This document shows positions 13,901-28,171 of a DNA stretch of 64,000 nt, one piece after another. The notes beneath the pieces were generated by a model. That model did not search any database, had not been told where the DNA came from, and saw only the letters and a list, made by a program, of their open reading frames with translations. Position 1 is the first letter of the stretch. Every line of letters begins with the position of its first letter. The position numbers and the translations under genes are program-made. This DNA comes from Hybos culiciformis (lineage: Eukaryota; Arthropoda; Insecta; Diptera; Hybotidae): NCBI GenBank assembly GCA_964007475.1, contig OZ023273.1, positions 55,819,834-55,883,833 on the forward strand, given 5' to 3'.

Positions 13901-14976
13901 TAAAATTTATTATTTTTTTCAAATTTTATATTTGAAATTCAATGAATAATATTTCAATTCTATTTGCAATCGAATGACAAAGAAAAGACAATATATATAT
14001 TATATATTTAGTTGTTTCTTCCATGATGGAATAGTAAGTAGTTGATAATAATAACCATCCAGAACTAGGTAAAAAAAAAACTAATATGTAATTTCTTCGA
14101 TACTCTACTTCTACTACATACTTATATACTACTTCTTCGTGAACTCGAATCACAAAAATATACTTGGTACTTTCAATATTTTTGAACAATTAATCAAAAC
14201 TAACATTGCTGCTTCCTTAGCTTTAATAATTTAATCAAATCTTTGAAAAAAGAAAACACAAAAATTTGGAAAAATTATAGAAATTTTTTTTTTCTATTTT
14301 ATTAACACTAAAAGTCGCAAGAGAAAGATCAGCAGATTGTTAAATAGTTAATTGTAATTTTTGTTTTACGCGGTGTCACTTGACTTCGCAGTCATTATTT
14401 AAATTTAATTATGACCTTAACAAAAATTCAATTTAAAAATTTCAAAAAAAAAAAAAACATTAAAATTTATTTCAGTAATATTAAGTACGTACCTAGTAAA
14501 AAAAAAAAAAAATCATGGGGTAATTTTTATTTAATTTCTACATTTTACGAAGAAAAAAAAAATTTAGATATAATTTTTATTTAAAAGAATTCTCTGCAAA
14601 AAGAAAGTTGATTGAACTTTTAAATTACATTTATTTTTTTTTTTATTACTTGAAAGAAAACTAAAAAAAAAAAAGTAAATTAAATGAAGAAAAATAACGA
14701 ACTATTTAAACACAAACACTCCAAATAAACAGGTTATACAAGTAAATATGTAAAGACACGAAATTATATTTATAATAACTTTGTTTTTATTTTTTTTTAT
14801 TATATTAACGGTTGCACAACTTATACACTTTCAAATATAAGTTTTGTCGTAGGCACAAAGTGACATTTTTTGGTTTTAAGATATTCGAAAAAAAAAACTT
14901 CATGAAAAAAATTTATGAAGCCTCAATTTTTCATTATTTTAATTATTTTCAGCTGATAATGGCAAATAAGTAAGTA

Positions 14977-15206
14977 CAGTGAAAGCTCGTTTATCTGGGC
15001 TCTTATTATACGGAAACTCTATCTATCATTCTTAATATTGGTGATAATTTATTTTTTTCCATATTTTAAATTATTTCCCTTTAAAGACTTTGAAAGAGGT
15101 TTAAACAAGACACAATTTTTCAGTAGATATATTAATTTGTTTTCTATACAATGGATATGTACATTATACGTGTTTTGTCTGGAATCGGGCTGCTCGGATA
15201 AACGAG
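14977..15206. mobile_element. Truncated pogo/Tigger-like MITE remnant
   Basis: The left end TA|CAGTGAAAGCTCGTTTATC resembles Tigger/pogo terminal repeats, which commonly start CAGTG and contain a TTATC core. A complementary GGATAAACGAG followed by TA sits at 15196-15206. The right end lacks the matching outer bases, so it is degraded or truncated. No coding capacity is seen. Confidence 0.5.
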
Positions 15207-17088
15207 TATGTAATTAAATTTATCATTGTCGACTGTTCATAAATATTTTTATAAAATCATGTAGTCCTTAAGTCACTGTAAAGTGATTCGATTATAAATG
15301 GCGCGAAGTAATCCACCGTAGTTATCAACGATTTCACAGAAATTTACGCACAGCTACGCGATGTAGAGTTTTTTCTGAAAAGATTTAAGGAATTTCAACA
15401 ACCTATACCTTTTCTCGTGACCTCCATATTAAAATAAAATCTTGGATAATTTCACATTCCTGTTATTCAATACAATTTGTCACCATTTTTTGGAAATTGT
15501 AAATCAAAATATAAAATAAAAATAATAGAAATAAAAACGAATTGATTATGAAATCAAACTTTTTTTTTTTAATTTGAAAAATCTTTAAAATCCTTTACTT
15601 TAACCTCCGCACATTAATTAATAAGTCATCATTGTAAATTATGACTAACAATTTTTCATATCTTAAATTACTAGTGAAGCATAAATGCAAAGTAAAAAAT
15701 AGTAAAAATAATTATTATATAAAATGTATTTTCAAGAAATAACAAAAATTAAAAATTCTTTTATTCAAGTATCTCTATTTATATAGTTTGAAAAGTAAAT
15801 AAAAAGTACACAACAAAAATATACAAAATAAAGTACCTACATATATGTGTACAAAAATATCCAAAAGTAGATAAAAAAAAAAATTTTTTATAGTTCCAAT
15901 TTAAAGATTATGTTTTCTAATAATTTTTTTTTTCTCTATTCTCTATGTTCGTTTTAATTTTATTTACCACGAGACAATCACGGTTATAGATTTCAACTCG
16001 ATTGAGGTAGAAATAATACTGTTTTGAGAATTTCATGAAAATTTTGCAAGAAGTATAAAAATTTATATATTTTTCTTTTTTTTTTTTGTTAATTTAATTT
16101 TGTAATAGTACAAAAAATTGTAGGATTATAAAAGAGAAAACTATTGAACAAGTTCAATTTGTTAAAAAAAAATTGAATACGCCCGAACTTAGATCTTATG
16201 TCCATTGGCCTTTTTTTTCATATATAGGTAAGTATATATATATTTTTTTTTTAATCCCACTATGTATCATTAAATTTAGCAGTTTTTGTAATAAAAATGT
16301 TTGATAATAATCTTTGTTTAATTCATTGGAATTATTTCTTGTTATTATTACATCCATCCTCGTATCCAGGCATGCAACTTTTATATCCATCCCATAAACA
16401 TTTTCTAAGACATCGATGGAGTTACAATTTTCTTTTTGCACAATGAGTTTAAAAATTTATTTTTAAAGAAAAATTACTTGAATATCAGGTTTTAAGTTTC
16501 AATCAAATTAAAAAAAAAAAAAAAAATGGTTAACCAGGTAATTTCACTTGGTTTCAAGAGAGACTTCAAAGAAATTTCAATTGTACCATTGATGATAATA
16601 ACCATTTTACTGAGAAATATGGGTAATTTTTTTATGCATAGTGAAAAAAACTATGTTTACAAATTAAAAAAATAAAATAAATAAGAAGTTATATTTTCAT
16701 TGTCTTGTTTTTTTTTTTTTTGAATCGAGGAAGAGGAATTAAAGTGTCCATTTTAAAACATTTTGAAATAATTATGCGACAACAGCAGCACCTTGTTTTT
16801 AAAAATAATTAAAGCTTATAAATGAATAAAAGACTGTTTCAGTCATTAAAAATGAAAAATGTAGATAGGCACTAATGAAATTTAATTATTATACTTAAAC
16901 GTATAAGCTTCAAATTCACTTAGTTTAGTAAAAAATAAATAACAATTTATTGATAAAAAATTTGAACAACCATTTTTTTGGATAACCTTATCTTTTTTTT
17001 TTTTTATGTATGAAGCCTTGTTAATAAAATAAATAAATTTAAATAAATGGACACTGCTTTAGAAAGCTCAAATAAATAAGAACGCTTG

Positions 17089-17447
17089 AAATAAGACCGC
17101 GATAGGTTAGAAAAAATCTTGTGAGTTGAGCACACAAAAAAAAATTTCTCGGTGGAGAAATGAGTCTTTAAAAATTCGAACACGATTGTTGTTTTTTTTT
17201 ACGCAATATTGAAGTCATTTAAAATGAATAGTTTCTTTGCCTATCGGACGACAGCCGCCCCGAACTCCTATGGACACCTTTTTTTTTGCTTTGTGCGCTT
17301 CGCGCAGTTGTTGTTTTTTTTGTGCAATACGAAGTCATTTAAAAGGAGTTTCTTTGCCTAGAGCTTCTTTTCAAATCTTGTAAGTTAATATCTCTGTGCT
17401 CATCTATGCGCTCCGAAGAAAAATTTTTTTTTATCGCGGTCTTATTT
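17089..17447. mobile_element. Inverted-repeat element with AAATAAGACCGCGATA ends
   Basis: A perfect 16-bp inverted repeat, AAATAAGACCGCGATA (17089-17104) and TATCGCGGTCTTATTT (17432-17447). Inside, a direct repeat of about 50 bp occurs twice (a T-run, then GCAATA..GAAGTCATTTAAAA and TTTCTTTGCCTA, near 17190 and 17315). A related sequence, GCGGCCTTATTTC, lies just outside at about 17503-17515, so the element may be larger or duplicated. No target duplication was found. Confidence 0.65.
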
Positions 17448-20400
17448 AATTTTGAAAAATATTTTGAAAAAATTAAATTAACTCGCCATGTTTTTTTTTG
17501 TTGCGGCCTTATTTCCATACCCCTTTTCAGAATATTGCGCAATAGGATATTATAATCATATATATAATTTTATTATAATAAAAATAGTAAGTAGGTACTT
17601 TTACTAAAATATAAATACAGTTAATATAATAAAATTTAAAACGAAATCATAACTATTCGCAATCAATTTTTATTTAACGATTATTTCTTATTGAAATTTT
17701 ACTTTAGAAATAATGCCAATTCATAATTATCATATTGACAAAATATTAAAAAAAAAAAAAAAAACAAAATAAAAAGAGAAAATAAAAACCTTTTGAAAAT
17801 TTATTTTTCATAATAAGTATTAAGATCATAAATTAGGTCAGTGTGCTTCAATCATCATCATCATCAGCAGCCAACAACTTCTCTCCTTCAACATTTCATA
17901 AAAATTTTATAGAGGAAACTACAGGTAAAAATAAAATTATAAATTTACAAATAAGAAAATATAAACTTTAATTAAACTAGGAGAGAAGATTCAAGCAAAT
18001 ATTTTGATTAATATATTATAGTTAAGTAAGATAATGAATAGTTATAAGAAATTAGTGAAAATTCGTATTTATGACAATAGTAATTTCATAAGTCTTCTTT
18101 TCTGTGTAACTTTTTTAATAATAATACATATCTCTTTTCATAACAAAGTATATCTAACAAATATTCAAACTTAAAAAATTAGATACTTAATGTTTTAATG
18201 AATTATCCTTCAAAATTATTAATACGGTTCCAGTAGGTGAAATTTATAGATTGTTTTCTTTTTAAATCAAATTTTTAATATATCAATATTATAGACATAT
18301 TATTCAAACCATTTTAAGTTTTAATATCGATTAAAAACAGACAGAAGGACAAACATTAAATTTTTTAAATCGAAGCGAAAGCAAATAAATAAATACATAA
18401 GTATTGCAAAAATCAATATGTTTTTAACAAAAATACTTTATTCCATTTTATAATATGTATGAAAAACTACAATAAAAGATTATATAAAAAATTCGATTTG
18501 GATGAATTTTACTTTAAAATAAATGTAAGGTAGGTATAATGTAGGCGTATTATTTTAATAAGAAGACCAAAAATTTTGTGCTCAATTTCGAGTTTTCTTA
18601 ATGATATTACATGAAATTTAAATATAACTCTGTCTAACTAGGGAATATTATTTTTATAAAACAAAAAAAAAACATGAATATGAAAATTCAATATTTTAGT
18701 ATGTTATATCTCTATTTATGGAAAACTAATATTTTAGTTGTATGCATAAACAAAAATATATAAAGCGCATCTATGTATGTAAATAATTTCGTAAATTTTA
18801 GCTAAAGGCCAATCATTAAAATGCACTTACATTCACTTTGATGAAATTTTTATGGATTGAATAAAGTATCGTCGTTAAATCTAAATATTTTTATTTAAGA
18901 AAATTAATAGATAAATATATTTTATTAAATTGACTCCGAAATTACAATATGTACATAAATTTCGAACTAACTTATTTTCTAGACGCACTTAAATTTATTA
19001 GTTGCAATGTTTCTTCCCTGATTTCTCATGTTATTAATTTAAAAGTTACATTGTTTAATGATTTTTATAATATGACTTCAATATTATGTCAATATTATGC
19101 CTTTAATATTTTTCAGAATTGGCGGAATAAAAGTTATCGAGCTAGGACTTACACCATATGCTCCGTTCGAGTTCTTCTGGTTTTTTTTTTGGTATTTCGG
19201 ACCCGGCCGAGGACCCGGCATATAGATATATTTTCACTTAAAAGTTAAAACCTAGGTTAAAACAAAATTACTGTTGTATTTTTTTATGATTTAAATATAG
19301 TAACTATGTATATTATACTTAATCATTGCGTTTGGAACCTTGAAAGAGCATTGGTATCCATCATAATTCTCGGAATAGTTTAAAGAATTTAGTTTTATAA
19401 TATTTCTTTGATATACATATTTACAAAGAATGCCTAACTATCATCAAATTTAAGATATTATATATAAATACTCTTATTGTATTTGTATCGTCATAAGAAC
19501 TAACATTACAATCTTTCATCATAAAATTCTAAGAATAGTGAATAAAAAACAAGTCACAAGTCTTTTTTAAATAATAAAATTTATTTATAATTTAACAAAA
19601 TTTAACGTCTAAAGGTCATTCATATCTTCAGTCAAATTTTTTTTTGTAAAAATATTAAAACCAAAAATAAATCAAGAAACAAAAAATTCAATTAAAAAAA
19701 AAAAAATTGAATTCAAGCAAAAAGTTAACTTGTTAAACGTGATTAAAATAATTAAAAGGGTCTAACGAATTTAACTATACTTAACTACTGAAATAATAAG
19801 AAATTTTAAGCTGCTTAGGTTGTTTCACATTTTTTTCGGAAGAAAACTAAATATATACCATATAAATGTACTTATAATGTTCTTTATGGGGCAATACATA
19901 CATAAACATAAGTACTTATAAGATTTTTTCTTAACTTTCTGATTGATGCATTTTTTGACGGTAGGTAAGTAGCTAAAGTTTACTATAAAATTTTTATGAG
20001 GTTTGCTTTACCGTTCTATGAAGTGATAATAATAATATTTAATAAGTTATAATTTAAAATAAGCAACTGACATAACAAATAAGCTACTTTTTGGAAAAAA
20101 AGATGTACTTAGTTATGTATAGATGTGTACATTGTACGTATATCTTTATTATAAGTACTTACTTATGAATAGTAAATAATGTTAAGAGTATTATATCATT
20201 ATCACGAGGAATGGAATTTGATTATTTTATTATAAGTAATTAAGCGAAAATCAATTTAAAGGGTTCGCTTAAAAATTAAAAAACATTAAAATTGTTGCTT
20301 GTTGAATAAAAAGACCGTACATGTAAAGTATTTTTGTCTGTAAGCTGAATTATAAGTTTATGCAAAAAACAAAGATGTAGGCACTTGAATAAAGAAAGGA

Positions 20401-21429
20401 ACAGAAAATTCATAATAAATTATAAAAACAAAAAACCAATATATCGTAAAAGCAAACGAAAATGAGACTAACAAAGATTATTAAAAAAAAAACTCATAAT
20501 ATTACAAGACGTACATTTATATAAAAATTAGTAGATATATATATGAAAAATAAATAAATAATGAAAATTTTGCGAAGATGTATCTATGCATTTATTTTTA
20601 GTTGCCATATTTAGTGAATGACATAATAATAATTTTTTTTTTTTTTTTGCCTAACAATTTTTATGTTGTAGGTTTTTAAAAGATTTCAAAATTTCTTACA
20701 TAAATTATACCATCAACATAAAATGGCTTGCAAATAAGGAATTAAAAAAAAATTTAATAAAATATTTAAATAATTTAGTATGTATATACCTACTTATCTA
20801 TTGAAAATTTCACAAAAAAAAAATTATTTAAATACTAGAATACTAGAATTAAGATGGAATTTTTTTCAGAAAACGGCTTAGACTTATTAGGTCAACATGT
20901 AGGAATCAGAGCGTCTTGGGTTTGATTCTAAAAACTTGGGTTTTATTCTAAAAACTTATATATTTTAGGATCTGCGAAAATTTGTTTGTAAGTACTTATT
21001 GATAAAATAAAATAAAAAACCTGGGAAATGATTTTAAGTATTTAAAATAATAGTTATTTCATTTAAACACCTAGTGTGCTTTTTTGCCCACACCAATAAA
21101 TATAATGCGGTATAATGATTGAATGTTTATTTGTTTAAAAATTTAAAAAAATAATAATTTACAATCATATTTAAAAAAAATTAATTAAAAATTGATTTTT
21201 CATATAAAATAATTCCACAATACTGAGTGTTTATCAATGAATAACAATAAACAAAAAAGTTAATAAAGATTTTATTTATTTTTTTATTTATAAGTTTATT
21301 GAATTCTTTTAAATAATAAAATTTTTCATTGATTTCTCTTTGATACTTGAGGGTCATCTTTTATTTTTATTAAAACTTTTCATTATTATTATCATTTTAC
21401 CATTACATAATATTTATATAATAGTTATA

Positions 21430-21990
21430 CTAGCTGCCTCAGCAAACCTTGTTTTGCCTTTAAAGTATTTTTTTTCGGTTAGAATCTTCCTATATAAAAA
21501 AAACGTTTGTGTATTTCTTAATATTAATTGAGAACACATTGCTAAGCCGCATGTGTTGCGTGAACAATATTTTTTGTTTCATTGTTCTTGTAGTAAATGA
21601 ATCAGCTGGATTTCCGACACGAGAACATCCCATTGACCGTGGAAGAAATGATGATATATATACCTAAGTATATCTATTCTGAATTGCAGTCAAATCATAC
21701 TGAAAATATCAATTTTGTAAATAACTCCAGTATCATCTACCGGATCCAAAATAAAACAAAAACTTAGAAGAGCTCGAACATAACATATGTTGTAAATACT
21801 AGCTCGATAACTCATTCGTTATTTATATTTTATTATATATAGCCGATCCCCCGAACTTCGTTTCGCGATACTTTCCGGTTTCAAAAAACGAAATTCAGGT
21901 ATTACATCCTCATTTCCGCAATTTAACCTTTGACAAACTACCCAAGAAAAGACGTGTCCCTGCTGGGCTTCAGGGATTAAAATGTTTGCC
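21430..21990 (+). mobile_element. Degenerate retroelement-like block
   Basis: Contains CTAGCTGCCTCAGCAAACCT at about 21431 and TAGCCGATCCCCCGAACTTC at about 21840. They resemble the conserved GC-richer starts (TAGC..CCCGGC..CTTCG) of dispersed insect retroelement copies and the 47402 and 62844 copies in this window. The block is GC-richer than its surroundings. No ORF of useful length remains, ends cannot be fixed, and class is inferred only from resemblance. Confidence 0.35.
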
Positions 21991-22200
21991 TTATTTTTAT
22001 TGATTTTTAATTTTACTTATGAAAAATATATACATAATCAAAATAAAAAATCATTTAAAAGTAGACTTATAAATTGTTATGGGTTAAAATCGAGGTTAAA
22101 ATTATCCTTCTTTGCAGACTTTTAAAAATAGAATTGCATTTCTATACCTTTCAATTTCAAGTATGTATATACCTTATTAGTATATTATTACACCTAATTA

Positions 22201-23374
22201 GGGTCAAGTGGGGTAATTTTGAATTGGGGTAATTGTGAACGGTAAAAGTAGCCTTGGAAAAAATTACAATTTAAAAAAATTTGAAGCGTAAATACAAATT
22301 ATAATATTTTCTGCACGTGTGAAAAAAGTTTCGTAGTGTTTTGTACATTTTCTACTTGACAGCAAGTATTTGAAAAAAGTTCCAAAAAAAAAGTGTTTTT
22401 CAGTTGAGAAGAGTTTTTTTAAACCTTTTTATTTTAGTGAAAATTTGACATTAGTAAAATAAAATTATTTATTTTAGCAATATAAGGGATTAATTTAAAT
22501 AAAATGAAATACATTTATAAATAAAAATAAAAACAAAGTGAAATAATTAACTTTCACAATTACCCCTTAATTTTTAATGTGTGAGGTAATTGTGAACATA
22601 AAAAGGGGTAATTGTGAAAATAAAAAAAAATCTTATTTTATGTTTAAAGATAAAGAAGTGGACCAAAAATGCCCAGAAATTACGTTAAGAACACATTGCC
22701 AAAAAAAAAGTGGAGGAGAAATTGCTGAATGCCTATTAGCTCGTGCAAAAAGTGGCTATCCATGTGACAGAGACAAATTGCTAGGTCTTATATAAAGTTT
22801 TGTTTTATCCAAAAATTTAAATACACCATTCGTTAATGGTATGCTGGATTGGATTGGTTCAGATCACTTATTGCACGTAATCCTTCACTATCTATTAAAA
22901 AGCCAGAATATCTTCAAAAATATAGGAAAGTTGCACACAAACCAACAATAATTTACGATTTTTACGACAAATTGGAAAGTGTTTGCAACAAAATTAACAT
23001 AAAAGATGTTGAAGATGCCTGTTTTATTTTTAACGCTGATGAAAGTGGATTTAAAATGATCCTAGTCGATTACGTGCGATTGGCGAAAAAGGAAAACAAA
23101 ATTTGTCGAGTTTTTAGTGTAGATAAATACCAGTTCACATTTACCCCATTTTTGTGAGGTAAATGTAAAAATCGTCGACTTTACGGAATCAGCTACAGCA
23201 CTGGGACTGTACCTCAAATTAGAAATCCAAAAAATACATAAGATAGTGAAGAAGTTCAGCTTTCCAGCAACGTATGGGTTTTTTTTCTACGACCAAGCAA
23301 AGATAGGAAAAAATAATGTTAAACTTTTTTTTTTGTGAAGTTGCAAAATCGTTCACCATTACCCCACTTGACCC
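22201..23374 (+). mobile_element. pogo/Tigger-like DNA transposon, defective copy with TA duplication
   Basis: Termini GGGTCAAGTGGGGTAAT (22201-22217) and ATTACCCCACTTGACCC (23358-23374) are perfect inverted repeats flanked by TA on both sides (22199-22200, 23375-23376), as expected for the Tc1/mariner/pogo superfamily. The motif GGGGTAATTGTGAA recurs at about 22228 and 22606, and inverted near 22553, resembling subterminal binding-site repeats. The interior holds broken transposase ORFs of the CENP-B/pogo type. Confidence 0.88.
22577..23157 (+). pseudogene. pogo/Tigger-like transposase pseudogene
   Basis: Two open stretches in different frames. The first (to about 22795) ends in CDRDKLLGLI, resembling the helix before the CENP-B/HTH_Tnp_Tc5 region. 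After a stop, NTPFVNGMLDW is readable in a second frame. The other ORF (from about 22849) carries DWFRSLIARNPSLSIKKPE, then a helical segment, then FNADESGF, which matches the NxDEsGF start of the DDE_1 catalytic domain (first Asp). The rest of the DDE domain is missing and at least one stop and one frameshift interrupt the reading. It is therefore inactive. Family assignment rests on motif recognition only. Confidence 0.8.
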
Positions 23375-26300
23375 TAAGTAATTATTAAAAATTCTTTCTT
23401 TTCTGAACGATTTGTAACTTGACCATAAAAAAATTAATACTTAAGCAAAATATTTTGCAAAGATGTAATCATTTGCGATTTAATGAAATTTTGTGGAATT
23501 CGAACAATGACACAATGCCAACCGATTTACTCGGGTTTATCGTAGTAAAGTCGACGATTCGCGATTTACATTTAATTTAAATAAATAGATACACATAAAT
23601 AGAAAAACATAAAACTTACACAGTTCAAAGCAACATAGCAATAATGAACAAAATCATCCAAAAAATCTAACTACTTATATAATCTAAAAAATACTTATGT
23701 TGATACGAATTAATAATCTATTGACGAAATTATCATAAGAACTAAGTGCCCTCAAACTACCATTATAATAAATAAGTAATTATTACCTTTTTTAAAGTTA
23801 AACATGACTAAGCCATCAAACTAAATTTGTTAAACTCATAAATCTTATTCTAAATTTAAATTGTGTGTAAATTGTGTGCATCGTATATTTGTAGTTATAA
23901 GTACATCATATAAATTTATACTTATCGCTAGCATAAAAATAAATAACATTTTCTTAAAAAAAAAATTTAGATATACTTAAATTTTATTTTTTTTTTTCCC
24001 GCCATATGAAACAGATCGTAGATTATAATTATCTTAGTTTTGTTTGAGAGAAGAAAAAACAATCTAACATTTTTTAATAAAAAAAAAATTTTTTGCTTAA
24101 ATTTCTTCGTATTTATTTCGTTTGTGATTAATTGAATATAACTTCTCATGAGACTTATTTCCGTTATTGTAAATGTTTTTTTTTTTTTTGAAGAACTGAT
24201 TAACTTCTCGAATTGCTTCGCACAATATAGCAAAGAACATCATTATGCGTAAACGGGTGATAGATAAGTAAGTACCATATTATGTAAGTTCATAAAATTC
24301 GTAACTACATATTTAACAAATAACTTCGATTTATATTTAAATTTAAATTAATTTTTTTAATATACCTAAACAATACCTACAGTATAACAACTATAATACA
24401 CATGCCTTCTCTTGGAAGAACATTTATTTTCCTTGTATTTTCCTTAACATTGAAACCTACATATCTATGGAAAAAAAAATTGTGCATTTTTAAAATTCCA
24501 GTTCAAGGATGCATATTAAATACATAGAGAAACTTTAAAACAATTAGAAATTATTATAATAGGTACAGTTTTTTTCTAAATAAAATTTAGCAAAATTAAC
24601 AATAAACTTTCGTTAGATAGAGTAAAAATAAATAAGTAAGTTTTAAGAGCTGTCAAAAACCGGTGCCTACAAATAGGTAAATACTTCTTACTTGCCAACT
24701 TTTTATGAGATAGTTGATTAATGCCACAAAATACGAAAAATCTGAGTAATCAGAATAATTCAAGTAACGGAGAAATTTGATTTAAAAGCCGTTTTAGATC
24801 ATTTCAGTATAAAATTTTTAAAATTATTTTTCATTTAAAATCTCCAAACTGTTTTATATTTTTTAACAGATTACCTCGCAGATCACGCTTTCATCGGAGA
24901 TCCAAAGTTAAGTTGGGAAAATTGAAAATAATAATAAAAAAAAAATAATAATAAAAAAAAAATAATAAAAATTTTTGTTGATAGGTACTTAGGTAGGTAG
25001 TTAAACTTTTTATATTTTTATACCTATTTATTTTTTTTTTTTTTTGTAGTCCTGCACTGCAGTAGAATATTTGACGAAAGCTCATTTTTAGAAATCTGAA
25101 CGTTTTCAGTGATGAATAATTATTTATTTTAATATTTTATTTTTCTTTCAAAATTCAATATCAAAGTAAACCTTTGATAGTTTCTCAAGTTCTTGGGCAT
25201 GTTTAATACGTAATTAATGGTCACCATGGGTTGGATCGACCTCAAAAATTCAAAAAAAAAAAACTTACGAGATATTTGCGAAAAATTAAAAATATTCTGA
25301 ATATGACTACTTTTTAAGAGGACAAATATATAGTCACTGTGTAGGCTAGGTTGTTCGGATGAGATATTTAAACTTGTTCAAAATAAGTTAAAGATCTTTT
25401 GAAAATCGAATGTTCGCACACAGTGTACCTACCTATCATTCATATATTGTTACTGACTCAAATAATGTCGAAGATCTCAAACTCAAAGGAACTTATGCGG
25501 GCAAAAAATTTAAAATATTCGAAATTATCTTTTTGTAATGATGTATAGTGCAATGTTATATTTTCATTTTGTTTTTATATTAATAGTTTCCTAATGTGAT
25601 ATTTTCATAATTTTAAATTTAATGTATTTAAACTTTGTATTATGAGCTTGAGTTAAGCTACAGATAAATAAATAAATAAATAAAAGTTGTGTCAAGGTTA
25701 AGAATCCACTCCATCAACGTCTAAGCCTACTAAACGTCAAACATGTTTACATGAACAAGGCATGACCTATCAAATTTTTTTTTACAGGATTTTTTAAAGG
25801 AAATGTTTTGATACTAGGTAGGTAGGTGCCTAGGTGTCTTATTAGAAATTTGTAACCTTCAAAATGTATTAGGCAATAGAAATGAGTATGTTTTAATACT
25901 AAGTAGCTTTTAAATGTTGTGCACAGGCCGAAAAGTAATTGTCGAAAAATTATCAATTTTAAAATAGGTATCTACCTAATTTAATAATACCTAGTTAGGT
26001 AAAAGGTACCAAGGACCATACTCAAGGGACATCAAGTAGATACAAAATTTTTCAATTTTATTCTTTTTAATCATTTAAAATTCTTAAAATTAAGAGTTTT
26101 AAAGTTTATGTTACAATACTAATTTTTTGCTACAGATGTAAAAATCTTAATTTTTAAATTGGATAAAATTACCTGAGTTTGACATTTTTCGGTATTTTTT
26201 TAATATTTAAAAATAATTGCAACAAATTATTTTATTTATTTTTTTTTTTTTTAAATAAATTTTTTAACCATTTACTTTTATCAAAGAAATAAAAAACAAT

Positions 26301-26991
26301 TTATAAGTTTTAATACCTATTTTAAATATTTTTTATCGCACTTTTTTCTTATACCTATGAAAATTAATAAAAAAAAAAAAAAATTATCGCGGTGCAAATT
26401 TTTATTTATAAAATTAAAAATAATTAATTGTATATTTTTAAACTTTTGCATGCAAATTTAATTAAATTTTTAAAATTTCTATTATAAATATATATTTGTT
26501 TTTTTTAACTAACAGAAATTCTTTAGTGTTGTAATTGTAAAAGTTAAAAAAAATTTAATAAAAAATTTAATTTTTATTTTTTTAACAAAGCCGTACCCAA
26601 TGACGAATGTCACGAACGAATTAAAAATTATTGCCGTGTATTAATTTTTTTTTTTCCAATAAAAATTTAAGCGAAAAATATAAAAATGTACTGCAAATTC
26701 AATTCAAAAATTATCTAAAATGGTTTACTCGATAAAGGCCTAACGCTGATTGGTAGAGGGTTAAAATTGACAGTTATTACATTGCGCACACATCTTTTCC
26801 CCTGTATTTATTTTGTTATTTTTCTTGAACAAAATACTTTGTGAAAATTATACAATATTAAAATATGACTCACTACCTATTATTAATTTTTCAAGATTTC
26901 GTTTCTTCAAATTGAACGACTTGGACAAAGTGTGATGGCAAAGTATCATTGTGCCATTTTTACATCATCAATAAAGTTCACTTTTCATATA

Positions 26992-27328
26992 CCTAGTTTA
27001 CATGGAGAGTTGAAACCGGGTTCAACTACGGTTCAACTACACGTAAACGGTGGTAGATTTAACCTGGGTTAACCTGACTCAACCCAAGAAATTCGCTCGG
27101 TTAAGTTAACTCTATCCATGTAAACCATAGAAATAATAGTTGATGTAAACGGTTAACCCGGTTAAAAAATAAGCAACAGCTGTTTGTTTTGTTTCTTTTT
27201 TATTATTGTTTTCAAACTCAATTCAACCACAGTTCAACCACATGCTTTTCGACTACATCATGTAAACACTTAACCTCTTTTCAACCACATTTCGACTCAA
27301 CCACGGTTGGACTATCATGTAAACTAGG
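26992..27328. mobile_element. 337-bp MITE with CCTAGTTTACATG ends and TA duplication
   Basis: Ends CCTAGTTTACATG and CATGTAAACTAGG, each flanked by TA (26990-26991, 27329-27330), suggest a mariner-like non-autonomous element. The interior has multiple variants of GGTTCAACTAC, GGTTAACCTG and CATGTAAAC in both orientations. It lies about 1.1 kb upstream of the mtTFB2 start codon. Confidence 0.8.
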
Positions 27329-28171
27329 TAATACATTCTTTCTTATCACAGCTTTCTTGAGTCTAATCTCAGTTTAATAGCTTAATCGGCCCACAATATA
27401 TTCTCCTTGAAATTTGTGTTTTTTTGTTTACATTTTGATTGATTGATTCAGGTTCAGCTTCAGCAATCGGTTTCGGACTTTTCGGTTGATTTTGTTTTTA
27501 ATTTTGTTATAAATTGAAAAAAAATTGAAAATAATATAAATATAAAATAATATATTAATTGAAAATTGGCACTAAGTTTATGTATTTATTCTCATATTCA
27601 TATTCGATAAATTAATGCTAAATTATAAATGTTTACAATAAATTGACTGTACTGAATCTTCACTAACTTAGTTAGGTATATAATTCTTTTCTAAATTAAC
27701 TGTATTGTGTCTATATTGTAATTTTCGGTTTTGTTTGCACTTTGAAGGTACTTTCAACCTAGACCTGCTATTGTACTATATACCTACTTTCTCCACATTT
27801 CATATTGAATTTTTTTTTTTTTTACTTTAGATTTTGTTAAAAAATTTAAATCTAGGTACCTACCTACCTACAATTTCCAGTTAAGCTGAGAATAAGTTGA
27901 AATTATGTAAGTACTACCTACCTACATTCCCACCCAGTGGTGTTATTCAGGCGTTTCATTAAACGACTTTCAAGATTTTCAAATAGTATTTTAAGAAGAG
28001 CTAAAAGAATTTTAAATTTATTTGTTGATAATTCCGCCCGCCGAAGGTGAAAGAAGATTTAGCATAAAGAATATGGGGTTATTCGGTTTGGGTCTTTTAA
28101 CTGTGACTATCCTGTAGTCTGAACCTTAAAAACTTGTAGGTACTATGAATTTTTAATATTTACATTTTTTT

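Larger units (their letters stand above)
9377..28171. other. 19 kb region without a recognisable host gene
   Basis: Upstream of the Cindr-like coding exons (its 5' non-coding exons and promoter may lie here) and up to the mtTFB2 neighbourhood. ORFs of up to about 100 codons are scattered but show no domains or phase-compatible exon chains. Annotated contents are transposon-derived blocks at 10768-10977, 14977-15206, 17089-17447, 21430-21990, 22201-23374 and 26992-27328. The rest is AT-rich unique-looking DNA with homopolymers. Confidence 0.6.
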
